From positions 1 through 64,000 of the forward strand of contig NZ_JYNH01000003.1 of the NCBI RefSeq assembly GCF_000960765.1: DNA of 64,000 bases, read 5' to 3'. The translations under genes and the position numbers were made by a program. The stretch comes from Desulfosporosinus sp. I2 (GTDB taxonomy: Bacteria > Bacillota > Desulfitobacteriia > Desulfitobacteriales > Desulfitobacteriaceae). This document shows positions 54,515 through 63,415 of this stretch, piece by piece. How positions within the stretch are numbered: position 1 is the first letter of the stretch; every line of letters starts with the position of its first letter. The notes beneath the pieces are model-generated. The model worked only from the letters and a program-made list of their open reading frames with translations, searched no databases and was not told the origin of the DNA.

Positions 54515-55187
54515 TCCCTTTTACTCCTTGCCCGTTTTCAGCATTCATCCATTCCCTACACAATTTAGCCCCTACCGAAGCATCTGTGGCAAAGGCATCC
54601 GCACCAATAAATTTTAATGCATCGTGTGTAAGATGATTAGCGCCTATAATGACCTTTACCCTATCCCTAAGATGTGCTTCCTTCAAAGAGTTTACAACTT
54701 CTTTCATCTCATCAACAGTGCTCGTTAACACCCCACTCAGTGCCAAAATATCAGGATTATGTTTCTCAACATTTTTTAAAAAGATTTCTCTTGAGACATC
54801 TACCCCCAAATCAATCACATCAAAACCGTATGCCTCTAGCATATACCTAAAGATGTCCTTTCCGATGTCGTGAATATCCCCTTTTACAGTTCCCATTACG
54901 ATTTTCCCGGTTTTCTTATCATAGGTTCCACGAAAGAAATCAGTCATTTCTTCCAATTCCAAAACTTGTCTAAAAATCAGTCCCGCCATGATTAGGTCTG
55001 CTATATAGTAGTCTTTACAATCATAAAGTTTCCCTACTCTTTTCATTCCTTCATTCATTAAATCGAGTAGATATATAGGATCAATTCCTTCATTCAAGAC
55101 TTCTTTGGCCAATTTTATCGAATTATCTTCATCTAACTCTTCCACGTAATTAACTAGGGATTCCTTCATTTTAGTTAAATCTTTCAT
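54507..55187 (-). CDS. Corrinoid methyltransferase-type B12-binding protein, second copy
   Basis: This ~226-residue protein has the same cap plus B12-binding layout as the protein at 50061-50699, with GDIHDIGKDIFRYM as the cobalt-binding motif and ALSGVLTSTVDEMKE and IIGANHL segments. It is the first gene of the regulator operon. GGGAGGA lies 6 nt before the ATG at 55187; the frame is open to 55205. Two corrinoid proteins in one locus may serve different methyl donors. Confidence 0.9.
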   Translation of the reverse strand: MKDLTKMKESLVNYVEELDEDNSIKLAKEVLNEGIDPIYLLDLMNEGMKRVGKLYDCKDYYIADLIMAGLIFRQVLELEEMTDFFRGTYDKKTGKIVMGTVKGDIHDIGKDIFRYMLEAYGFDVIDLGVDVSREIFLKNVEKHNPDILALSGVLTSTVDEMKEVVNSLKEAHLRDRVKVIIGANHLTHDALKFIGADAFATDASVGAKLCREWMNAENGQGVKGNV

Positions 55188-55247
55188 TTTCATTCCTCCC
55201 ACCAACCCATCTAGTTTGCTGGCTCAATCCTGTATTCGATATAGTGT

Positions 55248-55259
55248 TATATACAGGTA
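55248..55259. promoter_or_regulatory. Putative GntR operator upstream of the second corrinoid gene
   Basis: TATATACAGGTA, followed by TACAGG as a partial second copy, lies 61 bp upstream of the ATG at 55187. The identical 12-mer on the other strand is at 51648-51659. Confidence 0.5.
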
Positions 55260-55425
55260 TACAGGAATATTCAAATTAAATACTATAATCTAAAATTTGT
55301 TTTGTCAAACGTTCAAGCTCTTTTAATTCTTTCCCTGAGTTCCTCAGTCACGTCCTTTGGCCACTTCAGATCTTGCAAAAACTGCCCATTGATTTCGCAA
55401 AATTGTACGAGGACAATCTAAACGT

Positions 55426-55466
55426 AAAAATCCTCGACGGTTTAACAACGAGTCGAGGATTTTTTT
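55426..55466. terminator. Bidirectional terminator after cooS
   Basis: AAAAATCCTCGAC and GTCGAGGATTTTT form a perfect 13-bp stem with T-runs on both strands. It lies about 125 bp beyond the cooS stop codon. Confidence 0.85.
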
Positions 55467-55511
55467 CCCTCCAATTAACTCTTCCACATCTTCTGATAGT
55501 AATTCAACAAG
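55459..55511 (-). pseudogene. Relic of a CODH (cooS) C-terminal segment
   Basis: Read on the minus strand this encodes LVELLSEDVEELIGGKK, clearly matching LVKLLTEDVEGLTGGKVAL near the C-terminus of the intact CooS just upstream. The flanking parts of the gene are missing or unreadable. It looks like a decayed partial duplication, or the remnant of a second CODH gene, adjoining the terminator. Confidence 0.7.
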
Positions 55512-55591
55512 TTAGAGTAAGCTTATTAAAGAAGGAGTCGTCTTTTTCGTGAATGTCGTTAGACATCATTTAAGACAACCCCTTTAGAATT

Positions 55592-57505
55592 TCAACTTAA
55601 CCCTAGACCTATTCTCTTAAGCATAATATGCGCTTCAATGCCATTAGCAACCTCAACAGGATCATCCCCGAGAGCAACCTTCCCTCCAGTTAACCCTTCC
55701 ACGTCCTCCGTCAGTAATTTGACAAGTTGAGGAGCGCCGGTAACAAAAGGTGTTGGAGAGAGATGAGTGTACGCCCCATATGCTACAGCAAATACTCCAT
55801 CAATTGTCGCTTTTTGCTCCATCCATTCAGGAGCAGTCACTGCAATCGGTAATTGCGGTACATCAACATCCAAATGATCTGCCAGCGCCGTGACGAGCAT
55901 TGAGATTCTTCCAGTATCCGTGCAGGTTCCGAAACTCAAGACAGGTGGGATTTTTAAGGCACCGCATATTTCTCCAAGGCCACTGCCCGCCAAATTAACG
56001 GCATTCATGTTACAAAGCCCAGCCACTTCTAAAGCATGATTACCGCAGCCGGCGGCTACTACCAAGATATCCTTCTTGATAAGTTCTTTAGCGAGATTGA
56101 CCGTGTTCCAATCCTGAGGACCATTTCTGATCGTTGAACAACTTACTAAGGCAACTACACCCTTAATCTTTCCAGCGGCAATGACATCAACCAGTGGATC
56201 TAGTTTACCGCCGAGGGCTCCTAGAACCGCTTCGGTGGAGAATCCAGCAATTGCTTTTTGTGTGATTTCAGGAACTTTGGCGATAACTTTCCCTTTGCGC
56301 TTTTTGAAGTTTTCGATACTTAAGTCAATCAGTCGATCAGCCATGGCATTGACTTCTGCCGGTTGATAAGGAATCTTATGTTGGAGACCAGGGACACCGA
56401 TAATCGTGCTGACACTCACTAAGGTTATTTGATATTGCTCAGCATACATATCAATGGCTGGTGGAGAACAGTTTTCATCCATCGCTAAGACATCCACTGT
56501 CCCAGTTGCCAGCAGTGGCTCAATCGTGAGCCAGTTCCCCATTAAACCGACAAAGACTTCATCCATTCCAAATCTTTGGATCAATTCTTGACCAGTTTCA
56601 ATCGAACCGACGACTCTAAGCCCTTTCGCTCCAGCCGCTTTTGCCCGCTCTTGGACTTCGGCCATCTTGGCCTTTTGAATAGTTGCTACACCAGGCCATG
56701 GTTGGTGACCATTAAACACGATGTTAATATACTCAGGGTCCATAATCCCTAAATCAACGTTGACTTCGTGAGGTGTGGGCGTACCAAACAAAATATCTTG
56801 AGTCATTTCCAGCCCTATCTGGGCATTATAGATGGTTGAAAGTCCCAAGCGCAAGGCTTTAAGCGCTAAAGAAACATAATCTCCATCGACATTGGTTAAA
56901 CAACTTGCGACACAATTTTGTTCTTCATGAACAGCTCCTGCAGGATAAATATTTAAATCCTTCCAGACTTTTTTTCGTTTCTTCGGAGCAAATGCTTCGA
57001 CCATAAGGTTAGGCTCGTCTGATCCGATATTCATCTGTGCATTAAGGAGATCAGCTAATTGTATGGCCATCTGGTTAGTATCCTGATTCGTATTGAGTTC
57101 AAGTTTTTCACACATCCATTTAAGTTTATTGACATCCGTAATTTTAAACGGAGTTTTCCCTTCTCCAGTTGCTCTCAAAGTTCTGAAAGCCTCATAGGCA
57201 TGATGGCTATAGGTCCCTGCTCCCATAATATTTTGAAGCAGCAACTTTCTCATCGCCATGGCATCGGGACCGATTCCACAGACTCCTTTATCCTGTCCTC
57301 CCTTTTCACTGATTCTACAAGGCCCTTGGGCACACTGTTGACAGCTTAAGCCCTGAAGACAAAATTTACAGCGAATCTTCTCCTGTTCAGTCCATCGATC
57401 GAAGGAATTGGACATACCGTCTTCCCGGATACGTACTAACATTTGCTCCACAGAGTCATGATAACTTGCCCTGCCTTCTGTCTTCTCCAGTATGGTTTCA
57501 GTCAT
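55592..57505 (-). CDS. cooS: Anaerobic carbon-monoxide dehydrogenase catalytic subunit
   Basis: This 637-residue Ni-Fe-S CODH has the N-terminal cluster cysteines CKFCLQGLSCQQCAQGPC near residue 47. Further C-cluster regions include CVASCLTNVDGD, VVALVSCSTIRNGPQ, VVAAGCGNHALEVAGLCN and FGTCTDTGR. It oxidises CO to CO2, or reverses this. It is a stand-alone gene with its own terminator; no acsB, cooF or hydrogenase gene is in the window, so its electron partner is unknown. It lies upstream of the corrinoid methyltransferase cluster on the same strand. Confidence 0.95.
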   Translation of the reverse strand: MTETILEKTEGRASYHDSVEQMLVRIREDGMSNSFDRWTEQEKIRCKFCLQGLSCQQCAQGPCRISEKGGQDKGVCGIGPDAMAMRKLLLQNIMGAGTYSHHAYEAFRTLRATGEGKTPFKITDVNKLKWMCEKLELNTNQDTNQMAIQLADLLNAQMNIGSDEPNLMVEAFAPKKRKKVWKDLNIYPAGAVHEEQNCVASCLTNVDGDYVSLALKALRLGLSTIYNAQIGLEMTQDILFGTPTPHEVNVDLGIMDPEYINIVFNGHQPWPGVATIQKAKMAEVQERAKAAGAKGLRVVGSIETGQELIQRFGMDEVFVGLMGNWLTIEPLLATGTVDVLAMDENCSPPAIDMYAEQYQITLVSVSTIIGVPGLQHKIPYQPAEVNAMADRLIDLSIENFKKRKGKVIAKVPEITQKAIAGFSTEAVLGALGGKLDPLVDVIAAGKIKGVVALVSCSTIRNGPQDWNTVNLAKELIKKDILVVAAGCGNHALEVAGLCNMNAVNLAGSGLGEICGALKIPPVLSFGTCTDTGRISMLVTALADHLDVDVPQLPIAVTAPEWMEQKATIDGVFAVAYGAYTHLSPTPFVTGAPQLVKLLTEDVEGLTGGKVALGDDPVEVANGIEAHIMLKRIGLGLS

Positions 57506-57743
57506 TCCCGATCCCCCTTTTATTCTTACTATAAGAAAGTTTGCTCATCCACAATAGTAAATATGTACATACACAAAGAAACTAACATGCCTACTTTTCT
57601 ATCCAACTATGGATAGCTCTTTAATGACTAATTTTCCAGATTATCATCCTGTTTGTTATAGTTGCCATCAAATATGGAAAGATAATATAGAGACTTACTT
57701 TAAGCGGAGGTTTGACTCTATACCTTACAAGGAGGAATCATCA

Positions 57744-58091
57744 ATGAATGAAAGTACTGCGATAAACACCGACCCGAAAAATCTCCAGGCTAAACGAATT
57801 GTTTATTATGTCTTAGGGGTTTTAGAAGTTTTATTCGCCTTTCGCTTAATCTTCAAACTTTTAGGAGCTAACCCTCAAAGCCCTTTTGTATCGTTCATTT
57901 ATTCCGTATCCCAAGCCTTCTTAATTCCCTTTACTGGTATTTTTAGATCGGCTGTCACTAAAGGAATTGAGGCCCAGTCAATCTTAGAGCCAACGACCAT
58001 TATCGCCATGATTGTTTATGCGATTATCGCCTGGGGGATTGTTAAGTTGATCGAAATTAGTAGGCCTGCTAAAGGCACTGAGATCCGTTAA
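57744..58091 (+). CDS. YggT-family membrane protein
   Basis: This 115-residue protein has two to three hydrophobic segments (IVYYVLGVLEVLFAFRLIFK, FIYSVSQAFLIPFTGIFRS, IIAMIVYAIIAWGIVKLIE) typical of YggT proteins of unknown membrane function. The frame is open to 57609, but AAGGAGGAATCATCA fixes the ATG at 57744. The 57506-57743 gap shows no other gene. Confidence 0.8.
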   Translation: MNESTAINTDPKNLQAKRIVYYVLGVLEVLFAFRLIFKLLGANPQSPFVSFIYSVSQAFLIPFTGIFRSAVTKGIEAQSILEPTTIIAMIVYAIIAWGIVKLIEISRPAKGTEIR

Positions 58092-58361
58092 AGTTAACCT
58101 TGACCGCTACGGCGACAATGTCTCCAATTTTTACTGCTTGCACAGACAAACTTTTGATGGAGTTATTAGCTTGTTCTGTCACAATGACTACGGCGATTCT
58201 GACTTAGAAGAACTCGGTAATGGGAAACCCATTGATTCAGGGGCCATCGAGGAAGCCGTCCGGAAAATTGACGAAAGACTCTGGACAAAGACTACCTGCC
58301 GAGAATGCAGAAACCTGACCAGAGAATGCGGAGAGATTAAGTTGCGTAAATTCTCTCTGCT

Positions 58362-58793
58362 TCATCTGACATTCAAGTGATATAGTATTAGAATTATTGC
58401 TACGATGAGAACCACAACGTGGATTTTATAAGAAGACTTAAACACATGATTTTTGGATGTTAAATCCTTACCCAGTAACATTATAATAATTACACAGATC
58501 AAGGAACCAAGACCTGTTGTCATCATGGGAAGGTCCATGACATGAACGTTATAGTAATAATAGAGATAGTACAAACTATGATAACCTGCTAAGATAACTA
58601 TAAACCAACCAATTAATTCATGAAAAAACACGAAGACTTTATATCCCAAACTACGTACGGCATCTTTTTGGGCAAACTCAAGAAAAACAAACTTAATACC
58701 AGAAAATAACATAATTACGGCTATTAAGAAAGCAACGTACCCTCCCGATTTTCGGGCGAGCTCCAGCGACATTGAAGATCTAAAAACATCCAT
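58362..58793 (-). CDS. Small four-helix membrane protein with two HX13H pairs, putative b-type cytochrome
   Basis: This ~143-residue protein has four predicted membrane helices. Helix 2 contains FHELIGWFIVILAGYHS and helix 4 contains HVVVLIVAIILILYH; in each, two histidines are separated by exactly 13 residues. That spacing is the usual way transmembrane b-type cytochromes hold heme on both sides of the membrane, so it may be a diheme cytochrome of the b561/ferric-reductase type. No family match can be confirmed. The ATG at 58793 is likely; a TTG at 58811 is in frame. Neighbours give no clear partner. Confidence 0.6.
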   Translation of the reverse strand: MDVFRSSMSLELARKSGGYVAFLIAVIMLFSGIKFVFLEFAQKDAVRSLGYKVFVFFHELIGWFIVILAGYHSLYYLYYYYNVHVMDLPMMTTGLGSLICVIIIMLLGKDLTSKNHVFKSSYKIHVVVLIVAIILILYHLNVR

Positions 58794-58995
58794 AAGAAAT
58801 AAAGAACCCAACTTGCAACATCTCCCGCGATTTAATTAATTTTTGTTAGTTTCACTAACATGACCAATTCGCGGTGCTCCATGAGAGTCCTTTGGAGAAT
58901 TTAACAATAATCATAGTGATTTTTCGTAGATAGTTAAGAGGTGAAACTATGAATTTAACTTACCACAAGGAATTACCTTACGACACTTGATCGTT

Positions 58996-60392
58996 ATGTT
59001 TAATTTAAGGGTAATTCCTGTTCTTGACACTCCTGAACAAGATATCAGTGAGTTCTCTATCCATAGCTTGCGCCTAGGTGAAAAAGATCACATCCTCCCT
59101 TTTCCCGGCTGCGAAGCGCATCTATTCCCCGTGAATAATGAACTGATACTGCAGATCATTGCTTTACCCTCCCAAGCAAGTGGTTCAATCATACAACAAC
59201 ACCCTCTTAAATTCATCTTACCCAACCAGAATCGACTTGGAACGACTTTTGCTCGAATGTAGAAAACTGGCTTGAACAACTACAAGGTCGCATTTTGGTG
59301 GCTTGCGAAGAAGGTTTTCAACTGCTCTCTCAGAATCTGTCAAACCAGCATAGTTACTCAATCGTCGACAAGCTCAAGACCATTCTGGGCTATGACATCT
59401 TTCTCCTAGACAATCAATTAGACGTCTTAGCTTGGGTCGGTGGAGAATACTTACCTGAAAAGCCGGTCTCTTTCCTTCCTCCCAAAATTCCTGCGTTCAC
59501 TCCTGCGACCTCTCCAGCAAGATTTATTAATTTATTTGCGGGTTCCTGGAAAGGCTCCAATAAGGACATCCCCTTAACCTGGTGCCCACTTTCTAGCCAA
59601 CAAGGTATTCTGGGATATCTGGGCCTGACAATTTTAGAGGAGAAGTTGGGAAGTGTGGAGCACTATTTCCTTACTAAAGCCGCTCCACTCTTGACGTTTG
59701 AATTATTAATGAAGCAAAGTATCCATGAAAACGAACGTCTCCACCATCGCGACTTTCTTTTTGACTTGCTATACAATAACTTTGATTCTCTTGAAGTCAT
59801 CAGCTCGCGCGGCAAACTCTGGGGCTGGGACTTTAGCAAACCTCATTTAGTCGCTGTGGGCGAGATTCAAAACTTTACACCACTTCCAGCCGAACGACAA
59901 CGTCTGAGCACCTTAATAGCGAAAGTCTCACGCAACCCAGGTGCAATTTGTCTAGAACGCAATGATCAAGTCGTTTTGCTCTTTCCGCTGGAAGAGATGC
60001 TAGCTCAATCTCTAACGACTACCACTGCTGAACAACTCCTTCAACCCTTCTGGAAAGTTGCAGACACTATATTCCCAGGCCGCAAGTTCTTCTTTGGCTT
60101 AGGCAATCTTTACCCAACGGCTCGCGAGATTCACCGCAGTTTTCAAGAGGCAAGATCCGCCCTAGAAATTGGTCGCCTTTTGTATCCGGACAAACTTCTT
60201 ACCTCCTTTAGTGAACTAGGTATCATGCGCCTGCTTCAAAGACTGGAGCACCAAGAACTCGAAGATTTTCGTCAAGAGACCCTGAAACCTCTCTTGGACT
60301 TTGATCGAGACGGCAACGTCGAACTCGAACAAACTCTTCTAACTTACTATCTCTGCAACGGCGACCATAACCTAGCGGCACAGAAACTCTTC
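58996..60392 (+). pseudogene. PucR/CdaR-type regulator, frameshifted and lacking its HTH
   Basis: The N-terminal part (ATG 58996) is in one frame up to a stop at 59262. Another frame, open from 59211, continues with FCSNVENWLEQLQGRILVAC and on. The central part holds the GGDEF-like/CdaR region (AGAICLERNDQVVLLFPLEE, FGLGNLYPTAREIHRSFQEA). It stops being PucR-like right at the C-terminal DNA-binding domain: EQTLLTYYLCNGDHNLAAQK-LFM is followed immediately by an unrelated Tat signal. The helix-turn-helix (normally HRNTLxYRL) is missing. It is a broken gene. Confidence 0.75.
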
Positions 60393-61862
60393 ATGAAAAT
60401 CTCCCGCCGCCAATTTATCGGTGCAACGGCAGCCACGGCCGCCGGCGCCAGTCTCTTTAGCTTTCAAATGCTGACGAAGTTAAACCCTGCTGCGGCAGCG
60501 GATAGCACCGCTCAAGTACAAGAATTCCGCAACGTCTGTCCACGCAACTGCTATGACACTTGCGCGCAAATCTCCTTTGTACAAAACGGAATTCTCAAAA
60601 AGGTCGAAGGGGATCCTAAACAGGGCTACACGAACGGCAAACTTTGCCTTAAAGGGTATACCTACACCCGGCGTGTTTATAGCCCTGACCGCGTCAAATA
60701 TCCGATGAAACAGACCCCCCGTGGCTCCGGCAACTGGACACGGATTAGCTGGGACGAAGCAATGAACACCATCGCCAAGAAAATCCTGGATCTAAAAAAA
60801 CGCTACGGCTCCACTCTACCCATTTGTTTTGACAAATACTCAGGCAACTTCGGCATTCTCCACTACGGAGCGGACGGAACCATGTCCAGCATAGGTTATA
60901 CTACCCGGGCCTTGGGAACCCCTTGTTGGCCCGCCGGGATCGACGCTCAAACCTATGATTTTGGCACTCTCTATTCGAACGACCCGGAAGACATGGTTAA
61001 TGCCAACTATATCATTCTCTGGGGGGTCAACGACCTCTCCCTCACCACTTCTGCTGAGGCTGCAGATATCTTCTTACCTGCCACAACTCATTACGAACAC
61101 TGGGATCTAAACTCCAGTTACTGGCATTATTGGGTTGGGATCAATGAGCCTGCGATCCCTCCTGTCGGAGAGGCAAGATCCGATCTAGAAATTGCCTGGA
61201 ATGTTTCAGCGAAACTCAACGAACTGGAACCGGGCAGTTGCGCCTTCCCCACCCATGGTTCCGAGAAGGAAACCATGTTAAAACAACTTAGTCCAGCTCT
61301 ACTCCAGCTACTCGGGTTAACCAAACCTGAAGAAATCTTAGCCCAGCCAGTGAAAGCAAACTTATCCCCAACTGCTTGGGTCGAACGCAAGTTTGCCACT
61401 CCTTCCGGACGCTTTGAGTTCTTTTCAACCAGTGCTGCCGCTGTGGGGTTTCCTGCACTTCCGTCGTATATACCAGCGCAAATACCACCAAGGGATGCCC
61501 CCCTGCGTTTACTAACCCCTCACCATTCAGCGATGATCAATTCCCAATCCTATCAGGATATTGCACCAGATTGTTATAAACTACAACTTAACCCAGAACT
61601 AGCCCGAGACTACGGACTAAAAAAAGGGGACCTGGCCGAACTCTTCAATGAATCCGGAAGCCTGCAGGTTCGGTTGTTACTTGATCCAATGATACCCACC
61701 GATGTGGTGATAATTTATCAGGGAACTCTTAAAGAAAAGGCCCCTTGCCTAAATGTTCTACTCAAATCCAATCTCACCGACATGGGATCTGAAACCACCG
61801 GAGCACCGGGATTCGCAATCAACGAGACCTTTGTTAACCTAAGGCGACTGACAAGTCCGTAA
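60393..61862 (+). pseudogene. Tat-exported molybdopterin oxidoreductase, internally deleted and fused to the regulator
   Basis: The ATG at 60393 begins a twin-arginine signal (KISRRQFIGATAATAAGAS) followed by the [4Fe-4S] motif CPRNCYDTCAQ and CLKGYTYTRRVY of DMSO-reductase-family enzymes. After NANYIILWGVN (about 61029) the text jumps to LTTSAEAADIFLPATTHYEHW. That segment normally follows some 250-300 residues later, so the middle of the catalytic domain is deleted in frame. The end resumes a normal C-terminal dinucleotide-binding domain. There is no ribosome binding site before 60393 and the frame is continuous with the regulator. Probably not functional. Confidence 0.75.
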
Positions 61863-61908
61863 ATTTCCCTATCGAATCTAGCCAAACTTGCTAACGGAGG
61901 AGATAAAA

Positions 61909-62469
61909 ACGATCAAACAATTAGGCTTTGTTTTAGATACCAACCGTTGCATAGGTTGCGGTGCTTGTGTTAACGCTTGCCAACTTAATAACCGCTTGCC
62001 GTCTCTCCTCACTTGGCGTTCAATCCGCACCATTGAAGAGCGTGAGCCAGAAGGCATACGCAAATTTTATCTCTCGATCGCATGTAATCATTGTGCCAAT
62101 CCCGAGTGTTTGAGAGTCTGCCCCAATAGTGCTTATGCTAAGCGCCGTGATGGAATAGTTACCCATATTCCGGCTAAATGTACCGGCTGTAAATCGTGTG
62201 TGTCATCCTGTCCTTTTAATGTGCCTAAAATTCACCCTTTATCTGGCAAGGCAAGCAAATGCCAGCTCTGCCACGAACGGATTGATCAAGGGCTATCTCC
62301 TTACTGTGTTAAAGCTTGTCCGACCGGTGCTCTGCGACTCATTGAAATCCACGCTTTGCCGTCTGACAAACTCATCCGCCTGACAGCACCGCTGCCCGGT
62401 TTACGGCTTACGAATCCCTCAGTTTATTACCTGACACCCCGAAGAGTTAAATTAGAAGGACAAAAATAG
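61909..62469 (+). CDS. DmsB-like four-cluster ferredoxin subunit, start codon apparently lost
   Basis: This ~186-residue protein has four ferredoxin motifs: CIGCGACVNAC, CNHCANPECLRVCP, CTGCKSCVSSCP and CQLCHERIDQG-YCVKACP. It is the electron-transfer subunit that would pair with the molybdopterin protein upstream. GGAGGAG at 61896-61902 is 6 nt before ACG at 61909, and the protein IKQLGFVLDTNRC follows, as in DmsB-type starts. A normal ATG is absent. A TTG at 61888 is in frame but lies upstream of the Shine-Dalgarno. The gene may be poorly expressed or dead. Confidence 0.7.
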   Translation, partial: TIKQLGFVLDTNRCIGCGACVNACQLNNRLPSLLTWRSIRTIEEREPEGIRKFYLSIACNHCANPECLRVCPNSAYAKRRDGIVTHIPAKCTGCKSCVSSCPFNVPKIHPLSGKASKCQLCHERIDQGLSPYCVKACPTGALRLIEIHALPSDKLIRLTAPLPGLRLTNPSVYYLTPRRVKLEGQK

Positions 62470-62472
62470 CAA

Positions 62473-62516
62473 GACCCGTTCTTTGTAATTTTGTACAAAA
62501 AACGGGTCACTTTTTT
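62473..62516 (+). terminator. Terminator after the ferredoxin gene
   Basis: GACCCGTT and AACGGGTC pair around a 20-base loop and are followed by ACTTTTTTG. The rest of the 62470-62752 gap is AT-rich and shows no gene. Confidence 0.75.
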
Positions 62517-62752
62517 GTAATTTCGAACAACTCATAACTTTATGAACGTAAAATTCATAAAACCTTGCTAATATTATTATATACCTTTATTTTGTTTGAT
62601 GCAACACGCAGCACGGTCCTTATTCATTTCTATTATATTCCCGAACTTATCCTAATAAACTTGGGACTACGCTAATCTACGCTTTTTACTCTAGTTTCTA
62701 TCTTGTCTCAGGTTACCTCACTATTAATTAGTCTAATTACTAAGCTTCCTAT

Positions 62753-63403
62753 CTACTCCGGTAACTTAGAAAGAGCCTTTTTGTTGCAGACAATGACTAA
62801 AATATCTTTTTCCTCAACGACTGAATTTGCCCCTGGGGCAATGACAATCTGGTCTAAGCCTTTTTTGATCGCCACCACATTAATATTATAAACTGCCCGT
62901 AAATTCAATTTGCCGAGGGACTTATTGACAAACTTTGCTGGCGCAATTATTTCAAAAATGCTGTAATCTAAGGACAATTCTATGAAATCCATGACATTGG
63001 TTCTAATCAGGTTGTTGGCTAGACGAATCCCCATATCTTGTTCAGGGTAAACGATTTTGTCTGCCCCAATTTTTTCCAAAACCTTTCCATGTTGGATCGA
63101 TTGGGCCTTAGCGACAACATAGGGGATGCCCATTTCTTTGAGCATCAGGGTGATCAGTATATTTGCTTCAAGGTCATCCCCAATCGCTACAATCGCTACA
63201 TCTAAATTCCGCACCCCTAACCCTCGGAGCGTCTCCTCCTCACGTGCATCGGCCTGTACCGCCTGTGTCACATCCTGCATTATAACCTGGACGGCATGTT
63301 CGTTTTTATCTAACGCAAGAACTTCGTGACCTAAAGCAGTGAGAGTTTTAGCGACACTTGTTCCGAATCGCCCTAAGCCAATAACTACAAATTGTTTGCG
63401 CAC
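62753..63403 (-). CDS. ktrA: Potassium-uptake regulatory subunit (KtrA/TrkA family)
   Basis: This 216-residue protein has an N-terminal RCK/TrkA-N Rossmann domain (FVVIGLGRFGTSVAKTL, DKNEHAVQ) and a C-terminal TrkA-C domain from residue ~140. It gates the KtrB channel in response to nucleotides at the inner face of the membrane. It follows the KtrB gene by 12 bp. GGAGGAGAATTAA precedes a GTG start. Confidence 0.92.
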   Translation of the reverse strand: MRKQFVVIGLGRFGTSVAKTLTALGHEVLALDKNEHAVQVIMQDVTQAVQADAREEETLRGLGVRNLDVAIVAIGDDLEANILITLMLKEMGIPYVVAKAQSIQHGKVLEKIGADKIVYPEQDMGIRLANNLIRTNVMDFIELSLDYSIFEIIAPAKFVNKSLGKLNLRAVYNINVVAIKKGLDQIVIAPGANSVVEEKDILVIVCNKKALSKLPE

Positions 63404-63415
63404 TTAATTCTCCTC

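Noticed and set aside
58138-58380. Plus-strand 80-codon open frame after the YggT gene
   Set aside because: No Shine-Dalgarno, no family resemblance and overlap with the end of the opposing membrane-protein gene; the 58092-58361 gap otherwise shows nothing.
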